Source: UBA6952 sp045562575 (GTDB lineage Bacteria > Chloroflexota > Dehalococcoidia > Lucifugimonadales > UBA6952). Taken from it: a DNA stretch of 21,538 bases. The position numbers and the translations under genes were made by a program. The notes beneath the pieces are model-generated. The model saw nothing but the letters and a program-made list of their open reading frames with translations. It had not been told where the DNA came from and did not search any database. How positions within the stretch are numbered: the stretch's first letter is position 1; the number at the start of each line of letters is the position of its first letter. This document shows, one piece after another, positions 7,797 through 14,420 of the stretch. Where the stretch lies: positions 1 to 21,538 of the forward strand of contig JBJKVQ010000037.1 of the NCBI GenBank assembly GCA_045562575.1, written 5' to 3'.

Positions 7797-7825
7797 AATA
7801 TAATAGAGAGGGTAAGTTTGTTCAA
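7797..7825 (-). promoter_or_regulatory. Sigma-70-type promoter of glutaredoxin-FAH-VOC operon
   Basis: On the minus strand TTGAAC (-35; 7820-7825) and TATATT (-10; 7797-7802) are separated by 17 nt, giving a leader of about 30 nt before the ATG at 7760. Its -10 overlaps the opposite-strand TATAAT at 7799-7804. Confidence 0.55.
7799..7804 (+). promoter_or_regulatory. TATAAT -10 element for the amidohydrolase gene
   Basis: Perfect -10 hexamer TATAAT; the -35 region (TTATAA or TATAAA near 7775-7781) is poor. A start site near 7811 would remove most of the SD of the TTG start at 7818 and favours the ATG at 7857. Confidence 0.45.
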
Positions 7826-7856
7826 TAATAAAACTAATACAACTAGTAGGGTATAT

Positions 7857-8657
7857 ATGATAATAGATAGTCATTGTCATGCAGGACTCAATTGGTTTGA
7901 ACCAATTGAGTTGCTCGAGTATCAAATGAAGTTAAATGGAGTAACGAAAGCAGTATTGATCCAGCATGGGGGTAATTATGATAATTCATACATTATTCAA
8001 AGTGCTGAAAAGCAACCAGAAAAGTTTTCAGCAGTTGTTTGTGTAGATAGCAATGATATTAATTCGCCAGATATACTAAAAAAATTGGCAAAAAATCCAA
8101 AAGTTGTAGGGGTAAGGTTACGTCCCAATGAAAGATTTCAATATGGAGATCCATTAACACTATGGAAAGTAGCTGAATCAGAAGGCTTAATAGTTAGTTG
8201 TTTTGCTATTAATGCTAATCTCTGTGCTACTAAGGAATTTTATGAGCTTGTGCGTACTATTTCTGATACGAAAATTATATTAGAACATTTAGGAGGGGTA
8301 TATATCTCACGAACACCAGAAGTTACCAAAGCTCCTTTCAGTGCATTTAAAAATGTTCTTGAATTAGCTCAGTATAACCATACATATATGAAATTTGGCG
8401 GACTTGGAGAATTTTGTGAACGACCAGAAACATTAACTACAGATATAGGATTTAAGGACACACCACCATTAATAGAAATGGCTGTAGATGCTTTTGGATA
8501 TAGTCGATTAATGTGGGGAAGCGATTACACCCCAGTTAGTCAACGTGAAGGATATGCAAATGCTCTAAATATCCCTTTAAATCTTGAAATTTTCAATTCA
8601 AAAGAATCTAAAGAACATGTACTGTCAAAAACAGCTATAGAATGCTGGAGACTTTAA
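7857..8657 (+). CDS. Amidohydrolase family 2 (metal-dependent hydrolase/decarboxylase, ACMSD-like)
   Basis: 266 aa from the ATG at 7857. The protein opens with the metal motif D4-S-H6-C-H8 right after the first strand, as in PF04909-type TIM-barrel enzymes. His144 in LEHLGG and Asp223 in LMWGSDYTP complete a typical metal and catalytic set. Members hydrolyse lactones or decarboxylate aromatic-type acids. The start is chosen because family proteins begin M-I-I-D-x-H, TAGGG at 7847-7851 precedes it, and the -10 at 7799-7804 would start transcripts too late for the TTG at 7818. That TTG does have a good-looking GAGAGGG upstream and would add 13 residues. It is divergent from the glutaredoxin-FAH-VOC operon, perhaps a shared catabolic regulon. 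Confidence 0.82.
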   Translation: MIIDSHCHAGLNWFEPIELLEYQMKLNGVTKAVLIQHGGNYDNSYIIQSAEKQPEKFSAVVCVDSNDINSPDILKKLAKNPKVVGVRLRPNERFQYGDPLTLWKVAESEGLIVSCFAINANLCATKEFYELVRTISDTKIILEHLGGVYISRTPEVTKAPFSAFKNVLELAQYNHTYMKFGGLGEFCERPETLTTDIGFKDTPPLIEMAVDAFGYSRLMWGSDYTPVSQREGYANALNIPLNLEIFNSKESKEHVLSKTAIECWRL

Positions 8658-8678
8658 TATAGAATGAAAGGAATATCC

Positions 8679-9191
8679 ATGAATACGCGGTTATCATTAT
8701 TTGTAATAAATGGGCTTTTGGGCACATCTGTACTACTTAGTTATATTTGGGGAGTCTATTCAGCTGAAGATCCTATGGCACTATGGGGTAAAATGCCTGA
8801 GGCATATATAACATATATTACGGGATCAATGTTCATTGCTGCTTTGGGGTATATTGTTTACACTCTTTATATTGCATATGGACGAGATATTATTAATTCT
8901 GACAATTCTTTTTATCAATATAATGTAACGTATATTATCATTTTAGTTTCAGCTTCGGTATGGATGCCTTTAACTGTTTTGTACGTAGATACTTCTTCTT
9001 TGTTTTATTGGATTCTTATTGTTGTTAGCTTGTATATTGTTGGATTTATGTCATGCTTTATGACCTATTTATTGATAAAAAGTTATCCTAAAAACAATTT
9101 ATGGAAAAATATAGCTATTGGTGGTTCTATATGGTTTATCTTTCATACTCTTATTCTTGATGCTATTGTGTGGGTTATCTATTTCCATTAA
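8679..9191 (+). CDS. Unrecognised small integral membrane protein, 5 helices
   Basis: I do not recognise this family. The product is 170 aa and very hydrophobic, with about five membrane segments: SLFVINGLLGTSVLLSYIWG, then SMFIAALGYIVYTLYIAYG, then TYIIILVSASVWMPLTVLYV, then WILIVVSLYIVGFMSCFMTY, then a last Trp/Phe-rich helix ending near the C-terminus. Loops are short with few charges. The ATG at 8679 is preferred over the one at 8664 because AAAGGAA (8667-8673) lies just before it. It begins shortly after the amidohydrolase stop and may be co-transcribed with it. No enzymatic motif is visible. Confidence 0.7.
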   Translation: MNTRLSLFVINGLLGTSVLLSYIWGVYSAEDPMALWGKMPEAYITYITGSMFIAALGYIVYTLYIAYGRDIINSDNSFYQYNVTYIIILVSASVWMPLTVLYVDTSSLFYWILIVVSLYIVGFMSCFMTYLLIKSYPKNNLWKNIAIGGSIWFIFHTLILDAIVWVIYFH

Positions 9192-9220
9192 CTTCCATAT
9201 TACCTTCAATAATTCTTATG

Positions 9221-9226
9221 TATAAT
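9221..9226 (+). promoter_or_regulatory. TATAAT -10 element before GH43-like lipoprotein
   Basis: Perfect TATAAT preceded by TATG; no good -35 is seen at 16-18 nt. The predicted start near 9233 gives a leader of about 40 nt to the TTG at 9274. Confidence 0.4.
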
Positions 9227-9273
9227 GTAATTTCCTGTACAAATAAATATCGCTTTGAATTGAGGTTTATGAA

Positions 9274-10470
9274 TTGAAATCCCTAAAACTATCAACAAAT
9301 TTACTTTTAATTTTGTCTCTAATATTTGTATCCTTAATGTTTGCAGCATGTCAAAATGCGAGTGATGAAGAAGAATTTGAAGATGAAATACATGAAGAAA
9401 ATAACCAAGAAGAACATGAAGAAGATAAGAAACATGCTGAACACGGTGATGTAGAAAAGGAACATGCTGAACATGACGAAGAAGATAAGGAACATATTGA
9501 TGAAGAAGTCTCAATGGAACTTGTACATGACCCTAGTGCCTTTTTTCTACACAATGAGAAACTGATAGCTTATGGTTCAGGACAACTTGGTAAACCTTTA
9601 GAAGGCGTTTCAATTAATTTATCTAGTAGAACATATGGCGAATACATAGGAGTATTTGGTAAAGGAGTACCTGGATGGACAAAGAGTGTGCAACAATGGA
9701 ATCCAACAGGTGAATTTGATGCACCAGCTATATTAGATGGTAAATTTGTTTTTTACACAGTTTATGACGAAACTGAAGGAAAGATTCAAGATACAATAGG
9801 TGTCACAGAAAATATTGGAACTCCTGAAAATCCCGATTGGAAAGATTTAGGTCCTATAGTTTCTTCATACGATGAACAACTGACAACTCCTCGAGCTATG
9901 GATCCAAGCGTTATTTTTGATTCAGATGGGAAACTATATTTAATATTTGGTTCACACGCTACAGGTATTGTTATTACTGAATTAGATTCCTCTACTAAAT
10001 TGTTAAAACAAAATCCACAATTACCTAATACATTAGATTACCCTGAAAGATTTATTAGAATTGCACAACACATGAGCGATGAAGGAGAAGAATCTGAGAT
10101 AGAAGCCCCGTACCTCTATAAAAATGGAGAGTATTACTACTTATTTACTAATTGGGGTGGATGCTGTAACGGTGTTAATTCTACATATTACATTACTATC
10201 GGTCGATCAAAAGATATTACTGGTCCTTATATTGATAAAAATGGTAAAGATTTAGTTAATGGTGGGGGAGATATATTTCTTGATGCCGAAGGTAGATATA
10301 TAGGCCCAGGCCATGCGGGTATATCAAAACTGTCAGATAATACATTCGTTTTTACTTATCATTTTTATGATGGACAAGACAAAGGTATATCTAAGCTTGC
10401 CGCTCGGTCGTTGTCTTGGAGTAATGACGGTTGGCCTGTATTGGGTGAACATTTACTTGATCAAAAGTAA
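9274..10470 (+). CDS. GH43-like five-bladed propeller glycosidase lipoprotein with His/acidic linker
   Basis: A 398-aa secreted lipoprotein. Signal peptide with lipobox MFAAC (Cys26), then a strongly acidic, His-rich linker (about residues 31-80). The propeller domain shows repeated GH43/arabinanase-like blade motifs: VHDPSAF with Asp86, AMDPSVIF with Asp210, SEIEAPYLY with Glu277, NWGGCC, GPGHAG and a late TYHFYDG. Asp86, Asp210 and Glu277 fit the base, pKa modulator and acid of GH43, so it is probably active on arabinan or related glycans at the cell surface. The start is TTG with TGAGG (9261-9265) 8 nt upstream; an in-frame TGA at 9256 rules out a distant start. A promoter -10 at 9221-9226 suggests its own transcription. 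Exact glycan specificity is unknown. Confidence 0.8.
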   Translation: MKSLKLSTNLLLILSLIFVSLMFAACQNASDEEEFEDEIHEENNQEEHEEDKKHAEHGDVEKEHAEHDEEDKEHIDEEVSMELVHDPSAFFLHNEKLIAYGSGQLGKPLEGVSINLSSRTYGEYIGVFGKGVPGWTKSVQQWNPTGEFDAPAILDGKFVFYTVYDETEGKIQDTIGVTENIGTPENPDWKDLGPIVSSYDEQLTTPRAMDPSVIFDSDGKLYLIFGSHATGIVITELDSSTKLLKQNPQLPNTLDYPERFIRIAQHMSDEGEESEIEAPYLYKNGEYYYLFTNWGGCCNGVNSTYYITIGRSKDITGPYIDKNGKDLVNGGGDIFLDAEGRYIGPGHAGISKLSDNTFVFTYHFYDGQDKGISKLAARSLSWSNDGWPVLGEHLLDQK

Positions 10471-10483
10471 TTCTAATAAATAA

Positions 10484-10512
10484 TTGACAACAGATTTTTT
10501 ATCAATTACTAT
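10484..10512 (+). promoter_or_regulatory. Sigma-70-type promoter of the methionine unit
   Basis: Consensus -35 TTGACA (10484-10489), 17-nt spacer, then TACTAT (10507-10512) as -10. Predicted start near 10519, about 30 nt before the leader ATG. This is the best promoter in the window. Confidence 0.75.
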
Positions 10513-10548
10513 ACAACGGCTCACTATTTAACCGGAGAGACTTAATAG

Positions 10549-10668
10549 ATGAATTTTACTGCAATGCAAAATATGCGCTTTATGATGATGTACATGATGA
10601 TGATGATGTGCACTATGCTTAGTGCTATGTTTTCTGGTTGCCAGAAAAGAGAGGTTTTGCGCATATAA
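10549..10668 (+). CDS. Methionine-rich leader peptide (39 aa) of the metY-metA unit
   Basis: Short ORF with SD GGAGAG (10534-10539) 9 nt before the ATG. It encodes 39 aa of which 13 are Met, including blocks of three and five consecutive Met codons separated by one Tyr (codons 12-20). It lies between a consensus promoter and a Rho-independent terminator directly upstream of O-acetylhomoserine sulfhydrylase and homoserine acetyltransferase genes. This is the arrangement of an attenuation leader whose translation senses charged Met-tRNA. The C-terminal part (LSAMFSGC) resembles a lipobox after a Met-rich hydrophobic stretch, so a tiny Met-rich lipoprotein is an alternative. The terminator and competing hairpins favour the leader role. 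Confidence 0.8.
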   Translation: MNFTAMQNMRFMMMYMMMMMCTMLSAMFSGCQKREVLRI

Positions 10669-10729
10669 TTGATTGTAGAATAAATTTCACAAATTGTAAT
10701 AGACCTCATTGATGAGGTCTTTTTTTTTA
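10571..10729 (+). promoter_or_regulatory. Attenuator: competing leader RNA hairpins
   Basis: Mutually exclusive pairings are visible. ATATGCGC (10571-10578) is complementary to GCGCATAT (10659-10666) across the leader ORF. TTTTCTGG (10630-10637) pairs with CCAGAAAA (10641-10648) around TTG. GAGGTTT (10651-10657) can pair with AGACCTC (10701-10707), 7 bp with one G-U, which destroys the terminator 5' arm. A ribosome stalled in the Met block leaves 10651-10657 free (antitermination). A ribosome reaching the UAA at 10666 covers it (termination). Confidence 0.7.
10701..10728 (+). terminator. Rho-independent terminator (attenuator) before metY
   Basis: AGACCTCA (10701-10708) / TGAGGTCT (10713-10720), loop TTGA, followed by a run of nine T residues ending at 10728. 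It lies 32 nt after the leader stop and 78 nt before metY with no gene in between, so it controls read-through into metY. The remaining stretch to 10807 contains a weak inverted repeat TGACG/CGTCA (10742-10757) and the metY SD. Confidence 0.9.
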
Positions 10730-10806
10730 CTCTCAGTTAAATGACGGTAATACGTCAAATTAAGAATTAAAGGTATTTATATATATAAGGATTTTGGAGG
10801 AAGAGA

Positions 10807-12132
10807 ATGAGTGATTATAGATTCGAAACATTACAATTGCACGGTGGTCAAGACCCTGATCCAGCTACGAATGCTAGAGCTGTGCCGATATATCAAACAA
10901 CATCGTTTGTATTCAATAGTCAAGAGCACGGCTCAAATTTATTTACCTTAAAAGAATTAGGTAATATTTATACACGAATAATGAATCCAACCACTGATGT
11001 ATTTGAAAAAAGAGTAGCTGCTTTGGAAGGTGGATTATTAGGATTAGCAACAGCATCAGGTCAAGCAGCTCAATTTACAGCAATAGCTAATATTTTACAG
11101 GCTGGTGATAATCTTGTTTCAACTTCTTATCTCTATGGAGGAACATATAATCAATTTAAGGCACAGTTTCCACGAATTGGAATAAATGTTAAATTTGCTG
11201 ATGGAGACAATGTATCTAGTTTTGAGTCTAATATTGATGAAAATACAAAAGCTTTATACATAGAATCTTTAGGGAACCCACAAATAAATGTCCCTGATTT
11301 TGAAGCAATAGCGAATTTAGCCCATTCGTATAATCTCCCTTTAATTGTAGATAATACACTTGGCGCTGCAGGAGCATTAATTCGCCCAATAGATCATGGA
11401 GCAGATATAGTGGTCCATAGTGCTACAAAATGGATAGGTGGACACGGAACAAGTATAGGTGGGGTTATTGTAGATGCTGGTACATTTGACTGGGGTAATG
11501 GGAAATTCCCATTATTTACAGAACCTAGCGAATCATATCATGGATTAGTACATTGGAACGTATCTGGATTTGGGAGTGATTTATGTAATGCATTAGGTGT
11601 TCCTAGTAATAGGAATATAGCTTTCGGTATTAGAGCTCGTTTTGAAGTTTTAAGAGATTATGGTGCAGCACTAAGTCCATTTAATTCCTTTTTATTCTTA
11701 CAAGGTTTAGAGACTTTATCACTAAGAGTAGAGCGTATTTGTGACAATGCATTAGCTTTAGCTCAGTTTTTAGAAACTCATCCAAAGGTTGAGTCTGTTA
11801 ACTATTTAGGATTATCTTCAAACCCAAGTAAATCTACAGCTGAAAAGTATTTACATAGAGGATATGGCCCAGTTTTGACGTTTACTGTTAAGGGTGGTTT
11901 TGAAGGGGCAGCTACAACTATAGATAATTTAAAACTTGCTAGTAATTTAGCAAATGTTGGAGATTCTAAAACTTTAGTGATACACCCAGCTTCTACTACT
12001 CACGAGCAGTTGTCACCAGAAGAACAAGTTTCTGCTGGTGTTACTCAATCTACCATCCGTGTTTCAGTAGGTACTGAAAATATTGATGATATTAAAGAAG
12101 ATTTTGCTCAAGCATTTGACGCAATAAAGTAG
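10807..12132 (+). CDS. metY: O-acetylhomoserine aminocarboxypropyltransferase (sulfhydrylase)
   Basis: A 441-aa PLP enzyme of the Cys/Met metabolism family, which makes homocysteine from O-acetylhomoserine and sulfide (or methionine from methanethiol). The PLP lysine is Lys208 in HSATKWIGGHG; the N-terminal LQLHGGQDPDPATNARAVPI and VFEKRVAALEGG blocks and the length (longer than the roughly 390 aa of cystathionine gamma-synthase) point to MetY. The C-terminal HPASTTHEQLSPEEQ motif is also typical. SD GGAGG at 10796-10800. It is preceded by a Met-codon leader and attenuator and followed 62 nt later by an acetyl-CoA-type homoserine acyltransferase, which supplies its substrate. Cytoplasmic. Confidence 0.95.
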   Translation: MSDYRFETLQLHGGQDPDPATNARAVPIYQTTSFVFNSQEHGSNLFTLKELGNIYTRIMNPTTDVFEKRVAALEGGLLGLATASGQAAQFTAIANILQAGDNLVSTSYLYGGTYNQFKAQFPRIGINVKFADGDNVSSFESNIDENTKALYIESLGNPQINVPDFEAIANLAHSYNLPLIVDNTLGAAGALIRPIDHGADIVVHSATKWIGGHGTSIGGVIVDAGTFDWGNGKFPLFTEPSESYHGLVHWNVSGFGSDLCNALGVPSNRNIAFGIRARFEVLRDYGAALSPFNSFLFLQGLETLSLRVERICDNALALAQFLETHPKVESVNYLGLSSNPSKSTAEKYLHRGYGPVLTFTVKGGFEGAATTIDNLKLASNLANVGDSKTLVIHPASTTHEQLSPEEQVSAGVTQSTIRVSVGTENIDDIKEDFAQAFDAIK

Positions 12133-12144
12133 ATGACTATAATG

Positions 12145-12180
12145 AACTGTGATGAGGTATTTGCCTCATCACAGTTTTAT
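12145..12180 (+). terminator. Intercistronic hairpin between metY and metA
   Basis: Perfect 13-bp stem AACTGTGATGAGG (12145-12157) / CCTCATCACAGTT (12164-12176), 6-nt loop, with only a short T tract and then TTATATA. Strong structure but weak U-tract: a partial terminator or an mRNA-stabilising hairpin. metA starts 18 nt downstream, so some read-through is needed unless another promoter exists. Confidence 0.65.
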
Positions 12181-12194
12181 ATATAGAGAGAAAT

Positions 12195-13112
12195 ATGTCA
12201 TTAATTCTTCCTACTAACTATCATGCTATTCCTCATATTGAACAGAATGATATTGTTCAATGGGTACCCCTCGGCCAAAATATTGATTCATCTAAACATC
12301 TGAGAATAGGCATACTAAATATTATGCCTCTAGGTCATGAATATGAATTAAATATACTAAACTCCCTTGGATTCACAACTTATGAGATAGAACCAGTATG
12401 GATAAAATTAAAAAGTCATACATACAAAACTTGGCCAGAGGGCTACATTGATAAAGAATATATAACTTATGACGAAGCAAAAGATCAGGGACCCATTGAT
12501 GGTCTTATTATTACAGGTGCCCCTATAGAGCATTTGGGTTTTGAAGAAGTTATCTACTGGAAAGAAATAGTGAACATAATTAATGATGCACGTGATTATT
12601 GTCCAAGCACTCTAGGCTTATGTTGGGCAGGTATGGCTATGGCACATTTAGTTGGTGTCAAAAAAAATGTTTTTGAAAAAAAACTTTTTGGAGTATTTGA
12701 ACTTCAAAATCAAATATCTAATCACATTATTATGGGAGCAAGTGATGACAAGTTTGTTTGTCCACAAAGTCGAAATGCTGGCATGGATGAAATAGACATG
12801 CAAAAAGCTGAATCAAGAGGAGACTTAAATTTGTTAGCATATGGAGAAGAGGCTGGTTACACAATATATGAGACCCCTGATCATAAACAATTGATTCATA
12901 TAGGTCATCCTGAATATAATTCAGGTCGACTTGCCTATGAAGCTAGAAGAGATTCAACTGATCCAGCAGTACCACCGATTAGTAACTTTGATTTTGAAAA
13001 TCCAGCAAACGTTTGGAAAATGCATCGCCACACTTTTTATCAACAATGGCTGAATTATTGTCATAGTTCTAAACACTCATTAAATAGTCAAGATAAGCAT
13101 TTATTTCATTAG
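12195..13112 (+). CDS. metA: Homoserine O-acetyltransferase, MetA (HTS) family
   Basis: A 305-aa MetA-family acyltransferase; catalyses acyl transfer from acyl-CoA to homoserine, the committed step of methionine synthesis. Visible motifs are RIGILNIMPL (residues 37-46), ITGAPIEHL (106-114), nucleophile Cys143 in GLCWAGMA, and His238/Glu240 in IGHPEYN. Glu112 in TGAPIE matches the Glu that marks acetyl-CoA-using members, where the E. coli succinyl enzyme has Gly, so O-acetylhomoserine is the predicted product, matching MetY upstream. The SD is a purine-rich GAGAGAAA just before the ATG. The last 12 nt overlap the end of the convergent monooxygenase gene. Confidence 0.93.
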   Translation: MSLILPTNYHAIPHIEQNDIVQWVPLGQNIDSSKHLRIGILNIMPLGHEYELNILNSLGFTTYEIEPVWIKLKSHTYKTWPEGYIDKEYITYDEAKDQGPIDGLIITGAPIEHLGFEEVIYWKEIVNIINDARDYCPSTLGLCWAGMAMAHLVGVKKNVFEKKLFGVFELQNQISNHIIMGASDDKFVCPQSRNAGMDEIDMQKAESRGDLNLLAYGEEAGYTIYETPDHKQLIHIGHPEYNSGRLAYEARRDSTDPAVPPISNFDFENPANVWKMHRHTFYQQWLNYCHSSKHSLNSQDKHLFH

Positions 13113-14120
13113 CGCTTCTGCAACTAGAGTGTATGAGTTGATGCGGTCTTCGAAATAAAAACAATTCGAAACTATATTAATTTGATCGGTTTGATAACTT
13201 TCTGAGCTAGCTAATATCTTTTCTCTTACTTGTTCTTTCGTACCTAATATCTGATTACTATTTACTTGTGCTAAGTGTTGTATTTCACTTGGATTTAAAG
13301 TAATTGTACTAGCTTCTTCTGGGGAAATCATTGGTTCTCTTATTCCTCGTATAGAGTTGATTCTTGAAATATTTCTACTTGTGGTTATGAATTCTGCTTT
13401 CTCTTCTGTTGCAGCGCACATAACATTTAATGCAACACTCAACTTAGGTTCACTTAAGTATCCAGAAGGCTTAAATGATTTTCGGTACAGATCTGCTATC
13501 TGGGGTCCATGTCCAGCTGTAGTTCCAAAAAAATCAGCAAACGAAAATGGTAAGCCTAATTCCGCTGCAAGTCTGGCACTGTAATCACTTGATCCTAATA
13601 GCCATATATCAGGAATATGATTTGGAGTTGTACCTGGTTGAACTTTAATATTCACAAATGGATGTTCATGGTCGAGTGTTTCGGATAAGTGTCCAATTAA
13701 ATCTACAACTTGTTGAGGAAATTGTTGTATATCCATTGGGTATTTAGGATAAGATAGAGCAGCTGCTGTCAGTTGATCACTACCAGGGGCTCTCCCAATG
13801 CCTATTTCAATTCTTTCTGGAAAGAAAGCATCAAGCAATCGAAAAACTTCGGCAACTTTAAAAGATGAATAATGAGAAAGCATGACTCCACCACTACCAA
13901 CTTTTATTGTACTGGTTTGTGTAGCTATTTGGCCTATAAGTATTTCAGGAGCTGTTCCTGCATAACCACCAGAATTGTGATGTTCTGCAACCCAGTATCT
14001 TTCATAACCAAGTTTTTCAGCTATTTGGGCTAAGGAAACACTTTCAGTAAGTGCTTGACTAGCTGTTCCACCCTTACGAATAGGGGATTGGTCAACAACT
14101 CCTAAATGGATTTTTTTCAT
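13101..14120 (-). CDS. LLM-class flavin-dependent monooxygenase (MsnO8-like)
   Basis: A 339-aa bacterial-luciferase-like TIM-barrel protein expected to use FMNH2 and O2. Typical motifs are LGVVDQSPI at the N-terminus, AEKLGYERYWVAEHHN (residues about 34-49), IKVGSGGVMLSHYSSFKVAE, FPERIEIGIGRAPGSD and the late VNSNQILGTKEQVREKI. These match the MsnO8-type LLM family rather than true light-emitting luciferases. The substrate is unknown. The minus-strand start is 12 nt after the stop of the YHS-like small gene, and a promoter at 14371-14399 probably serves both. Its end overlaps metA by 12 nt on the opposite strand. Confidence 0.9.
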   Translation of the reverse strand: MKKIHLGVVDQSPIRKGGTASQALTESVSLAQIAEKLGYERYWVAEHHNSGGYAGTAPEILIGQIATQTSTIKVGSGGVMLSHYSSFKVAEVFRLLDAFFPERIEIGIGRAPGSDQLTAAALSYPKYPMDIQQFPQQVVDLIGHLSETLDHEHPFVNIKVQPGTTPNHIPDIWLLGSSDYSARLAAELGLPFSFADFFGTTAGHGPQIADLYRKSFKPSGYLSEPKLSVALNVMCAATEEKAEFITTSRNISRINSIRGIREPMISPEEASTITLNPSEIQHLAQVNSNQILGTKEQVREKILASSESYQTDQINIVSNCFYFEDRINSYTLVAEALMK

Positions 14121-14132
14121 TTAGATATGAAA

Positions 14133-14327
14133 TTATTCAGATATGTATTTATCGGGATTGGCCATAAAAAGAGATCTACATTCCATGCTAGTAAAATAAT
14201 ACCATTTACCATCGTGGAATCTTCTTGTACCTTCTGATGGATCTACTTCATTTGCACCATGAGCAGTTTGTCCGGTAACTTCTCTTTGACTTTCTTCACT
14301 TGTAGTTTTTCCACATACCATACACAT
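14133..14327 (-). CDS. YHS/TRASH-like small metal-binding protein
   Basis: 64 aa. An N-terminal C2-M-V-C5-G knuckle and Cys50 in YYFTSMECRSLF, followed by MANPDKYI, match the YHS-type pattern (GktYyFcs..C...F...P.kY), though part of the Cys set is spread differently from a classic YHS domain. It could bind Zn, Fe or Cu. RBS AAGGAG (minus strand, 14336-14341) precedes the ATG. It lies 12 nt upstream of the LLM monooxygenase gene and is probably co-transcribed with it, suggesting a small accessory metal protein. The precise function is unknown. Confidence 0.75.
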   Translation of the reverse strand: MCMVCGKTTSEESQREVTGQTAHGANEVDPSEGTRRFHDGKWYYFTSMECRSLFMANPDKYISE

Positions 14328-14370
14328 ATAAATTTCTCCTTAAATTTACAAAATAATTATCGTGAGAACA

Positions 14371-14399
14371 ATATTACAATACCACAGTTATCATTTCAA
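14371..14399 (-). promoter_or_regulatory. Promoter of YHS-like and LLM monooxygenase genes
   Basis: On the minus strand TTGAAA (-35; 14394-14399), 17-nt spacer, TAATAT (-10; 14371-14376). Located in the 93-nt gap between the FAD oxidoreductase stop and the YHS-like start. Confidence 0.5.
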
Positions 14400-14420
14400 T
14401 AAAATAATATACACATTTAA

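Noticed and set aside
9206..9554. Minus-strand ORFs rich in His/Leu or Ser/Cys
   Set aside because: They mirror the GAA/GAT/CAT codon repeats of the acidic-His linker on the other strand; composition artefact.
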